Assembly (NCBI RefSeq): GCF_001904655.1
Contig: NZ_MRCC01000023.1
Span: 1-60,536, forward strand
Length of the DNA stretch: 60,536 nt
Direction of reading: 5' to 3'
Source: Chroogloeocystis siderophila 5.2 s.c.1
Lineage (GTDB): Bacteria > Cyanobacteriota > Cyanobacteriia > Cyanobacteriales > Chroococcidiopsidaceae
This document shows positions 17,394 to 25,532 of this stretch, piece by piece. Below the pieces are notes generated by a model. The model had not been told where the DNA came from. It made no database searches and saw only the letters and a list, made by a program, of their open reading frames with translations. The position numbers and the translations under genes are program-made. The number at the start of each line of letters is the position of its first letter. The first letter of the stretch is position 1.

Positions 17394-18635
17394 ATGGCGC
17401 TGGAGCAGTTGGAACAAGTAATTTGTCCTGAGTTGGACTGTGACTATGACTTGGTGATCGTCGGTGGTGGTATTGTGGGGCTGACGCTGGCGTGTGCGCT
17501 GAAAGACTCTGGATTGCGCGTCGCGGTGATTGAAGCCAAACAGCATTCTGTCGCAGCGGCGAAGGGACAAGCTTATGCAGTTCACCAACTTGCAGCACGA
17601 ATTTTTCAGGGAATTGGTGTCTGGGATAAGATGTTACCCAACATTGCACATTATCACCGAGTGCGGCTTTCTGATGCAGATTACCCTGGTGTCGTTGAAT
17701 TTCAAACAACAGATTTAGGCACAGATGTCATCGGGTATGTCGCGGAACACCAAGCGCTGCTAGCACCTTTGCAGGAGTTTATGCAGGAATGCGCTAACGT
17801 CACTTATTTGTGTCCGGTAGAAGTTGTCGAGACAGAGTATAAACCAGATTTTGTCGAGATTTCAGTTGTGAGTGATGGGAAATTGCAGATGATCCACACG
17901 CGATTACTTGTCGCCGCTGATGGGGCGCGATCGCGCATTCGTAACGCCGCCGGTATCAAAACTCGTGGTTGGCAATACTGGCAATCTTGTATTGTCGCCT
18001 TTGTGAAACCAGAAAAGGCTCATAATGATACCGCTTATGAGCGGTTTTGGTCAAGTGGCCCATTTGCGATTTTACCCTTACCAGGGAATCGCTGTCGGAT
18101 TGTGTGGACAGCACCGCATGAAGAAGCAAAGGCTTTACTTGCCTTGGATGACGCGCAGTTTTTGCAGGAGTTGCAACGTCGCTACGGCGATCAGATGGGG
18201 AAACTCGAGCTTGAAGGCGATCGCTTTATGTTTCCGGTACAGTTGATGCAGAGCGATCGCTATGTTTTACCTCGGTTGGCTTTGGTTGGGGATGCAGCGC
18301 ACTGTTGTCATCCGGTGGGTGGTCAAGGGTTAAACTTGGGCGTGCGTGATGCAGCGGCTTTAGCGCAGGTATTACAAAATGCGCACGGAAACAACCAAGA
18401 TATCGGTAGTATACAGATATTACAGCAGTACGAACGCTGGCGCAAGCGGGAAAATTTAACAATTTTGGGTTTTACTGATTTGTTGGATCGGATGTTTTCT
18501 AACAATTGGTTGCCGTTGGTGGTGATGCGGCGGTTGGGTTTGTGGATGCTGCGGCGGATTCCGATGTTTAGGGTTTATGCGTTGCAGTTAATGATTGGGT
18601 TGCGGGGACGGATACCGCAGTTAGCGCAGAGGTAA
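17394..18635 (+). CDS. UbiH/COQ6-family FAD-dependent hydroxylase
   Basis: The product of about 413 residues has an N-terminal dinucleotide-binding motif (VGGGIVGLTLACAL) and the second FAD motif GDAAHCCHPVGGQGLNLGVRD near residue 300, characteristic of class A flavin monooxygenases of the ubiquinone-biosynthesis type. In cyanobacteria such enzymes are candidates for ring hydroxylation in quinone metabolism, but the substrate is an inference. ATG at 17394 is preferred. GTG at 17376 would add six residues. The gene is followed by a dispersed palindrome and the DUF72 gene. Confidence 0.87.
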   Translation: MALEQLEQVICPELDCDYDLVIVGGGIVGLTLACALKDSGLRVAVIEAKQHSVAAAKGQAYAVHQLAARIFQGIGVWDKMLPNIAHYHRVRLSDADYPGVVEFQTTDLGTDVIGYVAEHQALLAPLQEFMQECANVTYLCPVEVVETEYKPDFVEISVVSDGKLQMIHTRLLVAADGARSRIRNAAGIKTRGWQYWQSCIVAFVKPEKAHNDTAYERFWSSGPFAILPLPGNRCRIVWTAPHEEAKALLALDDAQFLQELQRRYGDQMGKLELEGDRFMFPVQLMQSDRYVLPRLALVGDAAHCCHPVGGQGLNLGVRDAAALAQVLQNAHGNNQDIGSIQILQQYERWRKRENLTILGFTDLLDRMFSNNWLPLVVMRRLGLWMLRRIPMFRVYALQLMIGLRGRIPQLAQR

Positions 18636-18647
18636 AGGAGCATTAGT

Positions 18648-18666
18648 GGCAAGGCAGTGCCTTGCC
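18648..18666. repeat. GGCAAGGC/GCCTTGCC palindrome
   Basis: GGCAAGGCAGTGCCTTGCC is a perfect palindrome with one central base, and its core is identical to the copy inside the element at 13028-13110. It lies between the UbiH-like and DUF72 genes, where it could act as an mRNA hairpin. Confidence 0.7.
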
Positions 18667-18691
18667 CATACCTTCATGGGAGAAGCGGGTT

Positions 18692-19543
18692 ATGCTTCGG
18701 ATTGGGTGTGCAGTGTGGTCGTATAAGGGTTGGGTTGGTGATTTTTATCCGGCGGGGAGTCGGGCGAGTGAGTTTTTGCGGCTTTATAGTCGGCGGTTGA
18801 CGACGGTTGAAGGGAATACGACTTTTTATGCTACGCCTGATCAGGAAACGGTGGCGCGGTGGGCGGCGGATACGCCGTCAGGGTTTGAGTTTTGTTTGAA
18901 GTTACCGCGAGAGTTAACACATCAAGGATTGTTAAAACCTTCAATTTCTGGCGCGTTGAGTTTTTTGGAACAGATGCGAGGGTTGGGAAGTCGCTTGGGA
19001 CCAATTTTTGCACAATTACCGCCGCGCTATGGACCTGAGTGTTTGGAAGATTTGACGGCGTTTCTCAGTGCTTGGTCGCAGGAAAACGCAGAGTTAGCCT
19101 TGGAAGTGCGCCATCCTGGCTGGTTTACGGAACCTTATGCAAGTCAATTGACAAGTCTACTAGAAGAGTTGGGTATTGGGCGTGTTTTGCTGGATTCGCG
19201 TCCGATTTATGATACGCCAGAAGATGTGGAGATTCTTTCGGAACGTCGCAAGCCTAAATTACCTTTGCCATTGAGTGTAACTGCACCTTTTAGTTTGATT
19301 CGTTTTATTAGTCATCCGCAGCAAAAGTTGAATCAAAGCTTTTTGCAAGAGTGGGTGAGTGTTGTTGATGCGTGGTTGCGTCAAGGTAAGCGCGTGTATT
19401 TTTTTGTACACTGTCCGCAAGAAGCGCGATCGCCTGGTAATGTGCGATATTTTCAACAGATGTTGGAACAACACGGTGTTGCAGTTCCGCCACTTCCTTG
19501 GGATAGTGTTGGGGAATCGCCTACGCAGCTTAATTTGTTTTAA
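18692..19543 (+). CDS. DUF72 (YecE-like) family protein
   Basis: The 283-residue product opens with LRIGCAVWSYKGWVGDFYP and contains VEGNTTFYATPDQETVARWA and LALEVRHPGWF, all typical of the DUF72 TIM-barrel family, whose reaction is unknown. I use ATG at 18692. The longer frame would begin at a TTG inside the palindromic repeat. It is complete at the C-terminus (QLNLF). Confidence 0.9.
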   Translation: MLRIGCAVWSYKGWVGDFYPAGSRASEFLRLYSRRLTTVEGNTTFYATPDQETVARWAADTPSGFEFCLKLPRELTHQGLLKPSISGALSFLEQMRGLGSRLGPIFAQLPPRYGPECLEDLTAFLSAWSQENAELALEVRHPGWFTEPYASQLTSLLEELGIGRVLLDSRPIYDTPEDVEILSERRKPKLPLPLSVTAPFSLIRFISHPQQKLNQSFLQEWVSVVDAWLRQGKRVYFFVHCPQEARSPGNVRYFQQMLEQHGVAVPPLPWDSVGESPTQLNLF

Positions 19544-19612
19544 AGAATAAAAGAATAGGTTTGTTACATGAATTGTAGACACCTTTCGACTGAAGTCGGG
19601 GCTAAATAACAA

Positions 19613-19630
19613 AGTGTGCCTTCGCACACT
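19613..19630. repeat. AGTGTGC hairpin, dispersed-repeat type
   Basis: AGTGTGC (19613-19619) and GCACACT (19624-19630) enclose a CTTC loop. Just upstream is a second small inverted motif, CGACTGAAGTCG. Both lie in the gap after the DUF72 gene. No T-run follows on the plus strand, so terminator function is unproven. Confidence 0.5.
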
Positions 19631-19756
19631 CTGACAAGAAAATCAACTGTAATTCCACGTATGTTGATAGGGTTTGTCTAGTAACAAATTGATTTGTTGA
19701 ATATGCTACTGGGTGGGTGTAAATGAATTGGGTGATCGCACGCTAAAGTATCAAGC

Positions 19757-20481
19757 CTAGCGAATAATTTTTACGACATCGTAAAGACCGTGTTCATTAT
19801 CAGCGTAAGCTTGCCAGTAGTTTGTTTCTTTGTCAAAACCAGGTTGTTGACCGAGTGATTTGAAATCTTCGCGACTATTCCAACGGGCGAGTAATGCAAT
19901 TGTCGATTTATCTGTACTAGGACACATCGCTGCCCACTGCAATCCTGGAATCATTTGTATTACACTGGGCATCTCTTGAGTGACAATCGTTGCGAGTTCA
20001 GATTGATCTTTGCCTGGCTTCATTTTAAATTGGCTAAACATAATCACATCTCCTTGATTGAAGCTTGGTGATGTTGTTCTGGTTTCAGTATGTCGAACTT
20101 GGCAAGCGAAGGATTGAGGTGTCTGTGTGGCAACAGTGAGTACGTGTTCTTTGGCGTATGACTGGAAGCTAGATAAATCTTTTCCTTGCCATTGAGATAG
20201 TGCAATCACTTGTGTACCATCTTGCGCTTTGAGAATTGCGGAGTCTTGAAAGCCAGGAGTTTTTGCAAATGAGGGTTCGGCTTGGGAAACGTCTGAGAGG
20301 ACTTTAGCTTGAGTTTTTACGGTTGTGGGATAAACTGTGATGACTTAACGACTTCGTTGCTGGTGTCGAGAGGAATCGCGGTATCAGCTTGTGCTATCAT
20401 TGGTATTACGGTAAGAGTACCAAACATCAACAGCGCGATCGCCGCAATCGTATTGAACTTACGCATAAATAGACTTAGCAT
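19757..20481 (-). pseudogene. exported ABM-domain (antibiotic biosynthesis monooxygenase-like) protein, frameshifted
   Basis: The minus strand from ATG 20481 encodes MLSLFMRKFN followed by a hydrophobic signal segment ending about IAQADT, then stops at TAA 20317-20319. A second frame, open from just after a stop at 20345-20347, continues VYPTTVKTQAKVLSDVSQAE and runs into a 150-residue tail with two ferredoxin-like ABM halves (IALSQWQGKDLSSFQSYAK, and a second one around ALLARWNSREDF). The two frames overlap by only about 30 bp, so a single indel between 20317 and 20347 would restore one exported protein of about 240 residues. It is either a real frameshift or a sequence error. ABM proteins are often haem- or quinone-related oxygenases, but the function here is unknown. 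Confidence 0.75.
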
Positions 20482-20577
20482 GACCGCTTAACCTTCTGGA
20501 TACGTGTTTGATAACTAAGGTTACAAAGCTTGCACTATGGTTGTATAGTCGTTTTTTGCAGTTTTAGCAGATTCTTG

Positions 20578-20808
20578 CTATTTGATTAAATATTGTTTCG
20601 GCGTGACTTTAGTGAGGCGCTTGAAGTGTCTGCCAAACTGACTTTGGCTAGCGAATCCAACTTGTAAAGCAACGTTGGTAATCTGCTGATTCTGTGTCAG
20701 TAACTCTTGAGCACGTTCAATGCGGCATTTAATGAGATACTGATAAACTTGATAAAGTTGGCGATCGCGGCACAATCTGTAAATGCAACTTTTCTCTATT
20801 GTCTTGAC
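20578..20808 (-). pseudogene. fragment of an AraC-family regulator (second HTH only)
   Basis: The translation contains CRIERAQELLTQNQQITNVA and VGFASQSQFGRHFKRLTKVTP, the second helix-turn-helix of AraC/XylS DNA-binding domains. The first HTH and any sensor domain are missing. A stop (20809-20811) closes the frame immediately upstream, and no continuing homology is visible. The fragment cannot bind as a normal AraC regulator. It lies beside the frameshifted ABM gene, so the area appears to be decaying. Confidence 0.75.
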
Positions 20809-20811
20809 TCA

Positions 20812-21363
20812 TGAAACTGCGCACACGTCTTTAGTATTAATTGACTCAATTAGTCTTATTTGAACAAAAGTGTTCAGTACTGTAGTCATTTTCAGTATAT
20901 GTTAGAACAAAAATGCATTTCTGTTTCATCGCTTTTATAGAATAGCATGAGAAACAAACCACAGAGGCACAGAGAACACTGAGGAAAGCGGTTAGAAGAG
21001 ATTCTCACTGAACATACGATTGCTGTAGTTTGTTTGAGAAGAAATTGAGTTTTTTATCAAAGAATAGTTGTTAGCAGAAAAATAAAAATTCTTGGATTGC
21101 TTTATGTTTATAAACAGAAATGATCGCATCCTGATGGGCTAAGGACGAAGCTGTTAATTACCTCAACGCTGCTCTAGAAAACTCGAATTAACTTATAATT
21201 TTCATAATAGAATATATTCTACACCAGGTTAGCAACACAAGGATACGATTTTTTAATTCTGAGGTGTTTAAATTAGGAATAATTTGCCTTGAAAAATCTC
21301 TTTTCTTTGTGTACTTTGTGTTCTAACGGCTAACGTCTTCGCTTCGCTGGAGTGGTTCATTTT
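20812..21363. other. intergenic region with dispersed-repeat debris
   Basis: There is no supported gene. CCACAGAGGCACAGAGAACAC (about 20959-20979) and, in inverted orientation, CTTTGTGTACTTTGTGTTCT (about 21305-21324) resemble each other and bracket about 350 bp. The sequence between is AT-rich with no open frame. This could be another small non-autonomous element. Confidence 0.45.
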
Positions 21364-22074
21364 TTAACTAATACGACCGTAACGCGCAACCACAGGATTA
21401 TTAGGACTAGCTTGATTAGTTAAATACGCCCACAATTGATCTCCCAGGGAAAAATGCCACCATTCATTAGGATGACGCTGAAAGCCCGCCGAGTGCATTG
21501 ATTCAAACAATATTTGGCGATGGAGGTGATATTTTTGTGCCGCAGGATCAGTGTTATTGGCATAGTAATCAGGGTGCGATCGCGGCGATAGTTCATCAAT
21601 CGCAGAACCCATATTAACTATTTCACCAGTATCATTGATAAGTGTTAGATCAACAGCAGCGCCAGTACTATGCGGCGGCGGATAGCGTTCATCTAAACTC
21701 GGTACTGCCCAAAGCTGGTAAACTTGTTGCCAAATCTCCTGACGCTGAGTTGCGGATAAACTATCAACTTGCAATCCAGCGGTATGTACCACCTGTTTAA
21801 AGGTGTAATCTACCATAAATTGCTGCACAGCAACAGGGCGATAGGCATCAAAAATAAGTAATTGCCACGTGGGATAATGTTTTTGTAGTTGAGTTTGTGC
21901 GGCGAGTAACGCTGATACGACACCTTGACGTAAATAATAAGGCGAGCGATCACCATAAGTTGCACCTAATTGTTGATAAGGATGCGGAGAAACCACCGCA
22001 AGCTTTTCTAGAGGAATTGGCACGAGTGGTTCATGACACTCTAGAATAGGAACTTGCTGATGAGGCTTCTCCAT
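21364..22074 (-). CDS. D-alanyl-D-alanine dipeptidase (VanX/DdpX family, peptidase M15D)
   Basis: The 236-residue enzyme contains the M15D zinc signature as HSTGAAVDL (His135, Asp142), the second His in NEWWHF (about 203-208), and DAYRP (Arg79), the arginine position used by VanX. Such enzymes hydrolyse D-Ala-D-Ala. Outside vancomycin-resistance clusters they are thought to recycle cell-wall dipeptide. No VanA/VanH partners lie nearby, so resistance is not indicated. I see no clear signal peptide, so it is probably cytoplasmic. The next gene on the same strand lies 20 bp away. Confidence 0.9.
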   Translation of the reverse strand: MEKPHQQVPILECHEPLVPIPLEKLAVVSPHPYQQLGATYGDRSPYYLRQGVVSALLAAQTQLQKHYPTWQLLIFDAYRPVAVQQFMVDYTFKQVVHTAGLQVDSLSATQRQEIWQQVYQLWAVPSLDERYPPPHSTGAAVDLTLINDTGEIVNMGSAIDELSPRSHPDYYANNTDPAAQKYHLHRQILFESMHSAGFQRHPNEWWHFSLGDQLWAYLTNQASPNNPVVARYGRIS

Positions 22075-22094
22075 GACGCGTAGGTAATTTTCTA

Positions 22095-23711
22095 TTAAGC
22101 TCGTAATACTTCAATCGCAGAAATTAAAGGAAAGTCCTTTTCAGCCTTGAAAGTCAGGTTCAGCTTACCGTCGGTCACTTGTACACCTCTAATTGATACC
22201 ATTGTTGCGTTTAAAGCACCACCAGCCGCTTTTGTGATGTCGTAGTTATTCATCACAAGTTTATTCTCAGCTAAAACGTCAAAGACGCGTCTACCAACGC
22301 CGCCAGGTCCTTTACCAGGCGCACCCCAGTATGTTTCAGCAAAATACAATCGTACTTCGACATTTCCTGGAGTGTTAATTGGCAGGTTAAAGTTAACAAT
22401 TCGCGATGCTAGAGGAGTTGTATTCGTAATTTTTCCGCGATAAGTTTGGTAAAGTTTATCATTTGTTGTGTTGGCGATCGCAACATTACCTGCATTCTCA
22501 GCTTGTGCGGTTGTGGGCGAAAACCATCCTTTTCCGGTATCAGAAGTCCATACTTTACCTGTCTGATCGGTGTAAGAAACGTTACTGCCTACATCAATGC
22601 GGTACAGCGTCGAACGTGTTTCCGGCTTGATATTACTCACCAAATAAACGTTGTCTTGGTAATCGTAGTTGATTCCAGAATAGTCCATTGCAAGAATCCA
22701 AGTATTTGGGATAATTTGCCCCTGGCGATTTCTCGCTGCCCAAAAACGAACGTGATGTCCACTCGGTCCAGGACTACCCTTTTGTTGATCGATTAATTGA
22801 TTATTTTTTGTTGGATCGCTCCACTCTTGATCGATTTTAAAGCCGAAAGTCCCGTTTGGATTAAAAGATCCTTGCGCAAGTTGCGATAAATTTTGTCTGC
22901 GTGGGAGTAGCGTTTGCCCGTCAACTCCTGCATGAGTAAAAACAACTTTCGTGGCGTTGCTACCTTTGCTATGCCAGAAAATTGTCGCAGTTTTCCCTTG
23001 GGTATGGTAAGCAGCCAATTGCTTTACACTTACTGGTTGTGAAGCATTTGCTTTTTGCCAGTAAGCTGAAAGCACTTCGTCACCGACTGCTTGTACTAAA
23101 CCATTTTGATTGAGTTTTTGTCCAGGACCAGTAATTTTTGTTTGATAACCGAAAACTTGGAGAATTTCGTTTAAACTTGGCTCTTGATTACCTTCGGATA
23201 CCGATTGCCAAAAACCAGAAAGCTGAACGACTTTGTTCGCCTCGTCTGCATCATTGGACTTAATCGTTAACGTACCATTATGAACGCTACCACTCGTTGC
23301 TTTAAAGCGGATGCGTAAATCAAGCTGTCCTTTAGGAGCAATCGTTACGGGAGTATTGATATTATTGAGTAATTCCCACGGACCTGTAATAGGCACGCCT
23401 GTAATTCTCAAAGGACTAGTACCTAAATTTTTAGTTCGCAGTGTAACCGTGTCATGAACTCCGTTATCAGGTGGGTTATTCAGGCTACCAATGCGACTGA
23501 AGACAAGGCGATCACTGTATGGTAAGTTATCAAGGTTTTGAATATCAATTTCTGGACCACTTACTGCTGCTTGCAGTGAAGAATGCTGCTGTAGGGAAGA
23601 CAGCGTGCTGAAATCTGCCTGCAAATCATTGAAACTGTTGCTATGTACTCGACTGGTGTTGCTATTTAGAGTAACACCAGCTAAAGTATCCGATTGATAA
23701 TTGATCGTCAT
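22095..23711 (-). CDS. ASH (choice-of-anchor D) plus malectin-domain protein
   Basis: The 538-residue protein has an ASH/HYDIN-like beta-sandwich at about 50-165 (LRITGVPITGPWEL, SGSVHNGTLTIKSNDADEA), a middle region of unknown type, and a malectin-like carbohydrate-binding domain at about 405-538 (VRLYFAETYWG, RRVFDVLAENKLV). Malectin domains bind glucose-containing oligosaccharides, so a surface or sheath polysaccharide is a possible ligand. There is no N-terminal signal peptide in the predicted frame, so the export route is unknown. It precedes the VanX-like gene on the same strand by 20 bp. Confidence 0.8.
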   Translation of the reverse strand: MTINYQSDTLAGVTLNSNTSRVHSNSFNDLQADFSTLSSLQQHSSLQAAVSGPEIDIQNLDNLPYSDRLVFSRIGSLNNPPDNGVHDTVTLRTKNLGTSPLRITGVPITGPWELLNNINTPVTIAPKGQLDLRIRFKATSGSVHNGTLTIKSNDADEANKVVQLSGFWQSVSEGNQEPSLNEILQVFGYQTKITGPGQKLNQNGLVQAVGDEVLSAYWQKANASQPVSVKQLAAYHTQGKTATIFWHSKGSNATKVVFTHAGVDGQTLLPRRQNLSQLAQGSFNPNGTFGFKIDQEWSDPTKNNQLIDQQKGSPGPSGHHVRFWAARNRQGQIIPNTWILAMDYSGINYDYQDNVYLVSNIKPETRSTLYRIDVGSNVSYTDQTGKVWTSDTGKGWFSPTTAQAENAGNVAIANTTNDKLYQTYRGKITNTTPLASRIVNFNLPINTPGNVEVRLYFAETYWGAPGKGPGGVGRRVFDVLAENKLVMNNYDITKAAGGALNATMVSIRGVQVTDGKLNLTFKAEKDFPLISAIEVLRA

Positions 23712-23812
23712 TGCAGACCTGATAGGTTAGATAGAGGTAAAAGATTGTACTTACGATCCACCTAAAATCTTTACCATAGTTTGGGTACAAGTCGCCGCAA
23801 AAATTCTCTACT

Positions 23813-24883
23813 TTAACTAACTGGTACAGAAGAAGGAGAAACGCGCCAAATCTTGATTGTTCGATCTTTGCTACCAGTGGCAAAATTTAGACCGTTTTGA
23901 CTAAACGCGACACAAGTGATGCCTTGGGAATGATCGGCAAGATTGCGAACAACTTCTCCATTGTCAATATTCCACAGTCTAACCACTCGGTCTTCGCTAG
24001 CAGTTGCAAAGGTTTTGCCGTCACTACTAAAACTGATTGCTGTGACTTCTTTTTTATGTGCAGCGATCGTCCGACGGAGTTCGCCGTTACTCGTATTCCA
24101 AAGTTTGACTTCTCCAATATTACTGCCACTTGCGAGCGTTTTACCATCAGGGCTAAAAGCAACTGTATAGACTGGTCGTGCGTGTCCTGTCAGCGAGTGC
24201 AGCAACTTACCTGTACGCATTTCCCAAATATTGGCTCTTTGGCGGTAATTACCACTGGCGATCATTTGCCCATTCGGACTAATCGCGATCGCCGCCACGC
24301 CTCCTTGATCGGCAATTGTGCGTAAAAGTTGTCCTGTGCGAACGTGCCAGATTTTGATTGTGCGATCGCCACTTCCACTGACTAAAATCTCACCGTTGGG
24401 ACTAAACGCGATCGAACTCACCCAATCTTTGTGTCCTGCTAAGGTACGGATGTTTTTACCCGTTTTGAGATCCCATAGTTTAATTGTTTTATCGCCACTG
24501 GCGCTTGCTAGTATCTGACTATTCGGAGTAAACGCGACTGAACTAATCCAGTCTTTGTGTCCTGATAAAGTGTATAGTAATTTTTTTGCACCCAAGTCCC
24601 ACACTTTTACAGTGCGATCGCCACTACCACTTGCTAGAACTTGTCCATTTGGGCTAAATCCTACTGTATAGATTGCCCGTGCATGACCGCCACTAATTGT
24701 ATCTACCGATAATTTACCGCGCCACACATTTGCTGCGGCTTGCAGCAGTTCGATTTGTGATGATGTTGAACTTACCGCTGGCTGTAGTATTCCTTGTACT
24801 ACAGATTGCGGCATCGCCGCTAAGGGCATGACGTCAAAAGTTAATAATGGAAGCGCGGCAAACACAATTTTTTCTAGGGGCAT
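23813..24883 (-). CDS. exported seven-bladed WD40 repeat protein
   Basis: The 356-residue protein starts with a short hydrophobic segment (IVFAALPLLTFDVMPLAA) and then has seven WD40 repeats from about residue 65 to the end, enough for one complete propeller. Repeats are of the regular GHKDWVSSIAFSPNGE...DRTIKIW type. It would act as a protein-interaction platform, and the hydrophobic N-terminus suggests membrane or periplasmic location. It is divergent from the Ser/Thr kinase at 25533. Confidence 0.85.
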   Translation of the reverse strand: MPLEKIVFAALPLLTFDVMPLAAMPQSVVQGILQPAVSSTSSQIELLQAAANVWRGKLSVDTISGGHARAIYTVGFSPNGQVLASGSGDRTVKVWDLGAKKLLYTLSGHKDWISSVAFTPNSQILASASGDKTIKLWDLKTGKNIRTLAGHKDWVSSIAFSPNGEILVSGSGDRTIKIWHVRTGQLLRTIADQGGVAAIAISPNGQMIASGNYRQRANIWEMRTGKLLHSLTGHARPVYTVAFSPDGKTLASGSNIGEVKLWNTSNGELRRTIAAHKKEVTAISFSSDGKTFATASEDRVVRLWNIDNGEVVRNLADHSQGITCVAFSQNGLNFATGSKDRTIKIWRVSPSSVPVS

Positions 24884-25532
24884 AAAGCTACCTTTTCAGG
24901 TGATTCCACAACGAACTTCAATTAGCCGATTAAGGCTTTTGGCTACTTTTTAGTAAAGTGTACAACTCTCTTAAGAGCGAAATTTTATTTCCTTGGGAAG
25001 CTATCTTAAATCAAGAATTTGCTGTCATACTGCCTAATTTGCCGTATTTCATTCATCGAATTTGCTTACTGAGGATAAATGAGTTGACTAATTCATAGCA
25101 AATTCGGCAAAAAATATTGTCATGTTGTGTCAGAATTATTGTGGAAACTTACATCTCTTAATAAAACAAGCAAATTCTGAAAAGCTCTACACAAAACTAG
25201 TGATGTTGACAAATGTAGGTTTACATGCGTACTTAAAGATTTTGCAGATTTTTTTACCTCTCCTAATGATTTTGGGTGTTGCTGATTGTTGAATCGAGTG
25301 AGCCAAGGAGATGCGTAGAAGCTGCTAAATGCGTTTTTGTTCCCAGAGTTTACAAAAAGAAACACTGCCACAATTTTTGGCATTTTTCACTGCATTATCT
25401 GCGCTCGTTAGCAACTATTTTTTAATTTGTTTAAACTGAGATCTAAGCTGTTAAATGAATTCAAATTGGCAAAAGTGACGATGAAGTTGTAACTTTTACC
25501 AAGGCAATTCAACTCTTGGGGAGAGTCAAGCA
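24884..25532. other. divergent intergenic region, WD40 gene / kinase gene
   Basis: About 650 bp separate the two divergent genes. A minus-strand open frame of 87 codons (25120-25383) has no recognisable features and I do not accept it. GGGGAGAG about 10 bp upstream of the kinase ATG is a plausible ribosome-binding site. No strong hairpin or operator was noticed. Confidence 0.45.

Noticed and set aside
21364-22074. Vancomycin-resistance gene
   Set aside because: The VanX-like dipeptidase has no VanH, VanA, VanR or VanS partners. Isolated homologues are common and fit cell-wall recycling.
23897-24325. 142-codon plus-strand frame antisense to the WD40 gene
   Set aside because: It is a shadow of the repetitive WD40 coding sequence. 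Similar shadows occur over the NB-ARC/WD40 gene.
25120-25383. 87-codon minus-strand frame between the WD40 and kinase genes
   Set aside because: Low-complexity composition, no ribosome-binding site or domain, and located where divergent promoters are expected.
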